Below, one piece after another: positions 59,299-64,000 of a DNA stretch of 64,000 bases. How positions within the stretch are numbered: the first letter of the stretch is position 1; each line of letters starts with the position of its first letter. Source of the DNA: Opitutales bacterium. Lineage in GTDB: Bacteria; Verrucomicrobiota; Verrucomicrobiia; Opitutales; Seribacteraceae. Position numbers and translations under genes: made by a program. Under the pieces are notes generated by a model that saw nothing but the letters and a program-made list of their open reading frames with translations, was not told the origin of the DNA and searched no databases. The stretch is from NCBI GenBank assembly GCA_028045305.1, contig JAOFTV010000005.1, positions 1 through 64,000 on the forward strand. The letters run 5' to 3'.

Positions 59299-59432
59299 AG
59301 AATTTATGACTCGATAGATTGTTGTTTTTTACGGGCTTATAAAGATAGTTGCCCTCTTCCCCGAGCTTTGCAAAAAAGTTCATTCGTCTTTTTTTTAACA
59401 ACTCACTCACCTCCTCCAACCCTAAGCGTATT

Positions 59433-60716
59433 ATGAAACTCGAAACCCAGTGCCTACACGCAGGCTACCAGCCCGACCCAACCACCAATTCGCGAGCCGT
59501 TCCAATTTATAAAACAAGCTCGTTTGTATTTAATAATACCGAACATGCTGCCAATCTCTTTGGTCTGCGCGAACTTGGAAATATTTATACCCGTTTGATG
59601 AACCCAACCACCGATGTGCTCGAACAACGGGTGGCCGCACTTGAGGGTGGAGCTGCCGGACTCGGAGTTGCCTCGGGTACGAGTGCCGTATTTTATGCCA
59701 TCATCAACCTCGCTGAAGCGGGTGATGAAATTGTATCCGCCAATAACCTCTACGGTGGCACCTATACCCAGTTTAATGACATTTTGCCCAAACTTGGGAT
59801 CAAGGTAAACTTTGTCGATCCCAACGAACCACAAAATTTTGCTGCGGCCATCACTCCCAAGACCAAGGCTCTCTTTTGCGAATCCGTGAGCAACCCTGGC
59901 TTAGATGTGGCCGATCTGGAAGCCATTTCCAAGATCGCGTCCGACCATGGCATTCCTCTGATTGTGGACAGTACCTTTTCCACCCCCTACCTCACCCGTC
60001 CGATTGAGCATGGTGCCAGCATCGTGGTTCACTCCCTCACCAAATGGCTCGGTGGCCAGGGCAACGGAATTGGTGGTGTGGTGATTGATTCTGGAACTTT
60101 TGATTGGAAGAATGGAAATTTCCCCCTCTATGACCAGCCCGACAACAGTTACCACGGATTACGCTGGGGGCACGACCTACCTGAACCTCTCGCCCCACTC
60201 GCTTACATTTTGAGAATGCGCACCGTTCCCCTACGCAACTTGGGTGCCTGTATAGCTCCGGATAATTCCTGGCAATTCATCCAGGGAATCGAGACCCTTC
60301 CCCTGCGTATGGAAAAACATTGTGAAAATGCTCTTACGGTGGCGACGCACTTAAAGAACCACCCATCGGTGGAATGGGCACGCTTCCCCGGCTTGGAAGA
60401 TGACCCCAATTACTCCCTCAACCAAAAATACCTACGTGGCAAAGGCGGGTCGATGGTCGTTTTTGGTATCAAAGGCGGGGCGGAAGCCGGTTCCAAATTT
60501 ATCGATCATTTAAAACTGTTCTCTCACCTCGCCAATGTGGGGGATGCACGAAGCTTGGCCATTCACCCTGCCACCACTACCCACTCTCAATTATCTGAGG
60601 AACAACAAAAAGCAGGCGGGATCGCCCCTGAATTGATCCGTCTATCGGTGGGAATCGAGCATGCGGATGATTTGCTTGCCGATCTCGACCAAGCCTTGGC
60701 GATCGCGACTGCTTAA
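59433..60716 (+). CDS. metY: O-acetylhomoserine sulfhydrylase
   Basis: This 427-residue PLP enzyme of the Cys/Met metabolism family has ETQCLHAGYQPDPTTNSRAV, NIYTRLMNPTTDVLEQRVAA, LYGGTYTQF, IVDSTFSTPYLTRPIEHGAS, the PLP Lys in VVHSLTKWLGGQGNGIGGVV, and the family-specific NVGDARSLAIHPATTTHSQL. The length and the insert around residue 230 are those of O-acetylhomoserine sulfhydrylases, which make homocysteine from sulfide. ATG 59433 is chosen over 59349. The 134-base leader shows no SAM-riboswitch fold that I can recognise. A strong terminator follows at 60745. Confidence 0.92.
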   Translation: MKLETQCLHAGYQPDPTTNSRAVPIYKTSSFVFNNTEHAANLFGLRELGNIYTRLMNPTTDVLEQRVAALEGGAAGLGVASGTSAVFYAIINLAEAGDEIVSANNLYGGTYTQFNDILPKLGIKVNFVDPNEPQNFAAAITPKTKALFCESVSNPGLDVADLEAISKIASDHGIPLIVDSTFSTPYLTRPIEHGASIVVHSLTKWLGGQGNGIGGVVIDSGTFDWKNGNFPLYDQPDNSYHGLRWGHDLPEPLAPLAYILRMRTVPLRNLGACIAPDNSWQFIQGIETLPLRMEKHCENALTVATHLKNHPSVEWARFPGLEDDPNYSLNQKYLRGKGGSMVVFGIKGGAEAGSKFIDHLKLFSHLANVGDARSLAIHPATTTHSQLSEEQQKAGGIAPELIRLSVGIEHADDLLADLDQALAIATA

Positions 60717-60733
60717 TCAGAATCGTTTTTAAA

Positions 60734-61069
60734 ATGAACCACTTAAGAGCCCGGATCTATTTATCCGGGCTCTTTTTGGTTATGCTTGCCGGCTTAATCT
60801 ATGGATTTGGCTGGGGAGACTTTTGGAAAGACGGAAGTGCCCTGATGGACAACCCATGGGGTGTCGTCTCTTTGGTCGATGTCTATGTGGGCTTTTTGCT
60901 CTTCCTTGGCTGGGTATGGATCCGGGAGGATCTGCTCCTTGCCAAACTGCTCTGGGCAGTTGCTATACTGGTGGGAGGAAATCTCTTTGCCTGCCTCTAT
61001 GCCCTGTTTGCTCTCGGACAAAGCCAGGGAAAGCTCGATCAATTCTTTTTAGGCAACCGTGGAGATTAG
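60734..61069 (+). CDS. DUF1475 small membrane protein
   Basis: This 111-residue protein has three membrane helices (LSGLFLVMLAGLIYGF, LVDVYVGFLLFLGWVWI, LLWAVAILVGGNLFACLYAL) and the DUF1475 core NPWGVVSLVDVYVGFLLF. The function is unknown. Codons 5 to 15 coincide with a perfect 12-base-pair terminator hairpin that belongs behind metY. The start could therefore be ATG 60782, but the longer form gives a complete first helix, as in relatives. Its expression may depend on readthrough or a downstream promoter. Confidence 0.75.
   Translation: MNHLRARIYLSGLFLVMLAGLIYGFGWGDFWKDGSALMDNPWGVVSLVDVYVGFLLFLGWVWIREDLLLAKLLWAVAILVGGNLFACLYALFALGQSQGKLDQFFLGNRGD
60745..60777 (+). terminator. Strong intrinsic terminator behind metY
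   Basis: The left arm (60745-60756, AAGAGCCCGGAT) pairs perfectly with the right arm (60763-60774) around a six-base loop (ctattt), and the right arm runs straight into a run of five T (60773-60777). It lies 29 bases after the metY stop and inside the first codons of the DUF1475 gene. Confidence 0.88.
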
Positions 61070-61090
61070 CAAAGCTTTATCAAACAACAA

Positions 61091-61115
61091 AGCCTGCCCC
61101 GAGATGGGACAGGCT
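61091..61115 (-). terminator. Hairpin terminator between DUF1475 and tkt
   Basis: AGCCTG (61091-61096) pairs with CAGGCT (61110-61115), and after one C/A mismatch an inner CCC pairs with GGG. On the minus strand the stem is followed by a T-rich tail (TTTGTTGTTT), as expected for the end of the transketolase transcript, whose stop lies about 45 bases upstream. On the plus strand no T run follows. Confidence 0.65.
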
Positions 61116-61161
61116 CTGCTGAAAAAAAACGGATTTAAAAATCCTAAATCGATCGGCTCGC

Positions 61162-63156
61162 TTAAGCACCCAAGCCGGCAAGAGCTGCCTGCTTGACCAC
61201 ATTGTCCACGGACATACCCAATTCCTCGAGTACAATATCTCCAGGAGCGGACATCCCAAAACGGTCGATCCCGACGACTACGCCGTCCAGCCCGACATAC
61301 TTCCTCCAGAGATCGGACACCCCCGCTTCCACTGCCATGCGATTACGGCAGGAGCGTGGAAGTACAGACTCGCAGTACCCGTCGTCCTGGCGGTCGAAGC
61401 GTTCCATGCAGGGAACGGATACCACTCGGACAGAGGATCCAAGCTTTTCAGCAGCTTGCAAAGCAAGGTTCAGCTCACTTCCGGAGGCAAGAATGATCAG
61501 TTCCAATTCGCCCTGTTCCTGGCGGGCAATATATCCACCTTTAAGCACGCCTTCCCGGCGGTCCTGTACGGAAATGGAGGAAAGATTGGGCACATTTTGG
61601 CGGGTAAGGATAAGGCCGGTTGGACCGTCGGTCCGTTGCAAGGCAGCTACGAAAGCACCCGCGGTTTCCTCAGGATCGGCTGGGCGGATAACATCCAAAT
61701 TAGGAATGACCCGCAAGCCACTGGTGGTTTCAACCGGTTGGTGAGTCGGGCCATCCTCTCCCACTGCCACAGAGTCGTGTGTCCATATATGAAAGATGGG
61801 CAAGCCCATCAGAGCGGACAAGCGGACGGATGGGCGCATGTAATCGGCAAATACCGCAAAGGTGGCACCGGATGGACGGAAGATACCGTAATAGGCAATC
61901 CCGTTAACGATTGCACCCATGGCATGTTCGCGGATGCCGAAGAGAAGATTACGACCGGAGTGGTTGTCTTTAGTGAAGTCGCCCACTTCCTTTATATAAT
62001 TCTTGGTCGATCCATGGAGATCAGCCGATCCGCTGATCAGTAGGGGCATTGCCTTGGCCAAATCGTTAATGATCTGACTGCCAGCTGCACGGGTTGCCAC
62101 ATTGGCATCCGAGGCAAATTCTTGCACACTGTTGAGTAAATCAACAGGTACATCACGAGATATTCCTGAATCAAGCAGAGCTGCTTTTTCGGGGTTGGCA
62201 GAACGCCAGGCGGCGTATGTGGCATCCCATTGCTGGCGGGCTTCACCAAGCTGAGCCTTGCGCTCGGCAAAAAATGCACGGACTTCATCGGACACATAGA
62301 ATGTTTCCGCGGGCAGTCCGAGACCCTGACGGGCAGCCTCGGCAAATTTTGCTCCACCCTCTCCATGTCCGGCAGAAGTACCAGCAACTTCGGGTATGCC
62401 CTTACCAATGATGGTCTTGATTTCGATAAAAGTGGGCTTTTCGGTATTGCTCCGAGCACGCTCGAGAGCAGCAGAGATCGCAGCCAGATCGTGTCCATCC
62501 TCAATCCGTTCAACCGCAAATCCATAAGAGGCAAAACGATCGATCACACTTTCGCTCTGGCTGGCATCGGCCATAGCATCGAGGGTGACATCGTTGGAAT
62601 CATAAAGAATGGTCAGGTTGTCCAAGGCAAGGTGACCAGCTAAGGAGGCAGCCTCTGCCGCTACCCCTTCCTGCAAACAACCATCCCCAGCTAGGGCAAA
62701 TACTTGATGGTTAAAAATCTCGTGCTCAGAGGTATTAAAATGTGCGGCCGCCATTTTGGAAGCGATAGCCATACCAACCGCATTACCTACGCCCTGCCCG
62801 AGTGGACCGGTTGTACACTCAACGCCTGGAGTCTCACCGTATTCAGGATGTCCGGGTGTTTTACTGTGAAGTTTACGGAAGTTCTTTACCTCTTCGAGGG
62901 GGAGATCATACCCGGCGAGGTGCAACCAGCCATAAAGGAACATACTGCCATGACCAGCGGATAGAATGAAACGATCGCGGTTGAGCCATTGATCGTCCGA
63001 CGGATCGACTTTTAAATCTTTGCCGAACAGAACGGCTCCAACCTCGGCTGCTCCGAGGGGAAGGCCCAAATGCCCTGAACTGCAGGCGTGAATCGCGTCG
63101 ATGGCCAAGCCACGGGCTTGATCGGCGGCTTGTTGTAGGATTTCTTGGTTTTGCAT
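61162..63156 (-). CDS. tkt: Transketolase
   Basis: This full-length 664-residue enzyme carries the family motifs: [59 protein letters not shown], the thiamin diphosphate and metal motif [20 protein letters not shown] with [29 protein letters not shown] and [16 protein letters not shown]. It moves two-carbon units between sugar phosphates in the pentose phosphate pathway. It is monocistronic as far as can be seen, with a hairpin terminator at 61091-61115. Confidence 0.96.
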   Translation of the reverse strand: MQNQEILQQAADQARGLAIDAIHACSSGHLGLPLGAAEVGAVLFGKDLKVDPSDDQWLNRDRFILSAGHGSMFLYGWLHLAGYDLPLEEVKNFRKLHSKTPGHPEYGETPGVECTTGPLGQGVGNAVGMAIASKMAAAHFNTSEHEIFNHQVFALAGDGCLQEGVAAEAASLAGHLALDNLTILYDSNDVTLDAMADASQSESVIDRFASYGFAVERIEDGHDLAAISAALERARSNTEKPTFIEIKTIIGKGIPEVAGTSAGHGEGGAKFAEAARQGLGLPAETFYVSDEVRAFFAERKAQLGEARQQWDATYAAWRSANPEKAALLDSGISRDVPVDLLNSVQEFASDANVATRAAGSQIINDLAKAMPLLISGSADLHGSTKNYIKEVGDFTKDNHSGRNLLFGIREHAMGAIVNGIAYYGIFRPSGATFAVFADYMRPSVRLSALMGLPIFHIWTHDSVAVGEDGPTHQPVETTSGLRVIPNLDVIRPADPEETAGAFVAALQRTDGPTGLILTRQNVPNLSSISVQDRREGVLKGGYIARQEQGELELIILASGSELNLALQAAEKLGSSVRVVSVPCMERFDRQDDGYCESVLPRSCRNRMAVEAGVSDLWRKYVGLDGVVVGIDRFGMSAPGDIVLEELGMSVDNVVKQAALAGLGA

Positions 63157-63263
63157 AACGAAAGTTAGAATTTATAAGAATGAAAGCGTCAATTAAAGCA
63201 ACGGACTCTAAGATGGCGAGCAATTCTTGAAAAGTTCGCTAGATGAGCGAAGATGGGGAGGAA

Positions 63264-64000
63264 TTATTCCTGGTAAATAACATCGGTTGAGCTAAGCTCC
63301 ACCAAGTTTTCTCCAGGTTCAACATCCACTTCTTTGGACCAAATGGTCACGACATTTGTTTCCACATCCTTATCGATTCCAATGACAAAATATTTATCGT
63401 CCGGAGAAACATTTTCCATCGATGCATTTCCGTATGGATCGGTACGGGCACGACCCACTTTTGCAGAGAGAAGGATGGATTTTACTCCGAGAGCAATCTC
63501 TGGGTTTTGAGAAACATTCTTTTCCGCCTTCGCCCACATTTCTGCAACCGATCTGACCTCTCCGGCAACCAAGGGATCTTTGCTAAGGTCTTGGAGTAAT
63601 TCCTTAAGGTCTTGCGTGGTAAGATAAATCTCAGAAGCTTGGGCTGGATGAATTGTACCATCTCTTGACTGTTTGCGAGCAATAAAATTCAGGCTAGTGC
63701 TGGAGGGAATGTGTGAATTATCTATAATTTCTTTGGTTCTTTTTGGGGAAGAATTAATGACAACTTTTTGAGGACTCGGGATCGGTTGCCTTAGGGATGG
63801 CAAAGACCGGACAGGGTTGGAATATGTTGAAGGTTTTAAATTTATCGGGGAGTGCAAAAATTGTGGAGCAACTTTTAAATTCTCTCTCGCTGCATGGCCA
63901 AGAAAACCGGCAACTGGTTGGTTGGCATATTCATCTTTTAGTAAATTTTCGATAATTCGCTTTTGAGTTTCTTCATTGTATGAAGTCTTCCTCTTCTTGG
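63264..64000 (-). CDS. Unknown protein, C-terminal part (5' end outside window)
   Basis: The frame stays open to the right edge with no ATG, so the start lies beyond 64000 and about 245 codons are visible. The first visible part is basic and helical (SYNEETQKRIIENLLKDEYA), then comes a Pro/Ser-rich linker (YSNPVRSLPSLRQPIPSP) and a C-terminal domain. Its last 70 residues resemble a small beta sandwich of the carboxypeptidase-regulatory type (SAKVGRARTDPYGNASMENV, KYFVIGIDKD, VEPGENLVELSS). I do not recognise the whole. There is a 107-base gap before tkt on the same strand. Confidence 0.7.
   Translation of the reverse strand, partial: KKRKTSYNEETQKRIIENLLKDEYANQPVAGFLGHAARENLKVAPQFLHSPINLKPSTYSNPVRSLPSLRQPIPSPQKVVINSSPKRTKEIIDNSHIPSSTSLNFIARKQSRDGTIHPAQASEIYLTTQDLKELLQDLSKDPLVAGEVRSVAEMWAKAEKNVSQNPEIALGVKSILLSAKVGRARTDPYGNASMENVSPDDKYFVIGIDKDVETNVVTIWSKEVDVEPGENLVELSSTDVIYQE

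Noticed and set aside
59299-59432. SAM riboswitch or other leader control upstream of metY
   Set aside because: The 134-base leader shows no recognisable S-box core or paired stems of the expected kind.

Overview
The window looks like chromosomal DNA from a free-living, probably marine bacterium of the Verrucomicrobiota, most likely the Opitutae/Puniceicoccales side. The indications are a secreted DUF1080 protein, a giant cadherin-like surface protein with a tryptophan-rich tail, Tat-exported sugar-isomerase-like and SGNH proteins, a Ser/Thr kinase with a DWG motif, outer-membrane barrels and a PQQ-like lipoprotein. Genes are tightly packed, with many 1-4 base stop/start overlaps. No gap between genes exceeds 300 bases. 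I saw no phage, transposase, integrase or CRISPR array. The only RNA gene found is one tRNA-Thr. The taxonomic call is inference.

Layout. 1-2109: the N-terminal part of mutS and an outer-membrane barrel gene. 2129-11518: a 9.4 kb gene for a secreted cadherin-repeat protein with an FG-GAP propeller apparently inserted inside one repeat. 11680-14353: a two-subunit sodium:solute symporter and a DUF1080 protein, followed by a decayed barrel gene (14379-14917). 14930-23547: housekeeping and regulatory genes (YdcF-like, RidA-like, SGNH hydrolase, trhO, Ser/Thr kinase, cNMP-domain coiled-coil protein, DUF4396, orphan cytosine methyltransferase, TIM-barrel isomerase, VanZ-like). 23639-33853: rmuC, a protease-LamG-SirB1 fusion, TPR, BASS transporter, discoidin protein, LysR regulator, lipoprotein, tRNA-Thr, HPP membrane protein and deoC. 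33874-43500: DUF2237, an ECF sigma factor with a putative soluble partner, lipid/cofactor-type proteins, and a run of pirin, AlkB, SOUL, periplasmic glutathione peroxidase and PQQ-like lipoprotein.

43466-59298 is the most coherent part. It is a DNA-repair block (umuDC, an atypical SDR, a class I photolyase, an FeS-type photolyase, an ATP-dependent DNA ligase and its exonuclease) next to an eight-gene same-strand run: a sigma-70 factor, a fatty-acid desaturase, a FAD oxidoreductase, DUF1365, a CFA-type methyltransferase, DUF2878, DUF1295 and a second CFA-type methyltransferase. The last six genes are almost all coupled by ATGA overlaps. In other phyla such genes travel with light or singlet-oxygen responses and with methylated or furan fatty-acid synthesis. 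Here no CarH/LitR or ChrR gene is seen, and a group-2-like sigma factor stands in that place. This is my main candidate for a little-described system.

59433-64000: metY, a DUF1475 membrane protein whose start codons are overlaid by a strong terminator hairpin, transketolase, and the C-terminal part of an unknown protein that leaves the window on the right.
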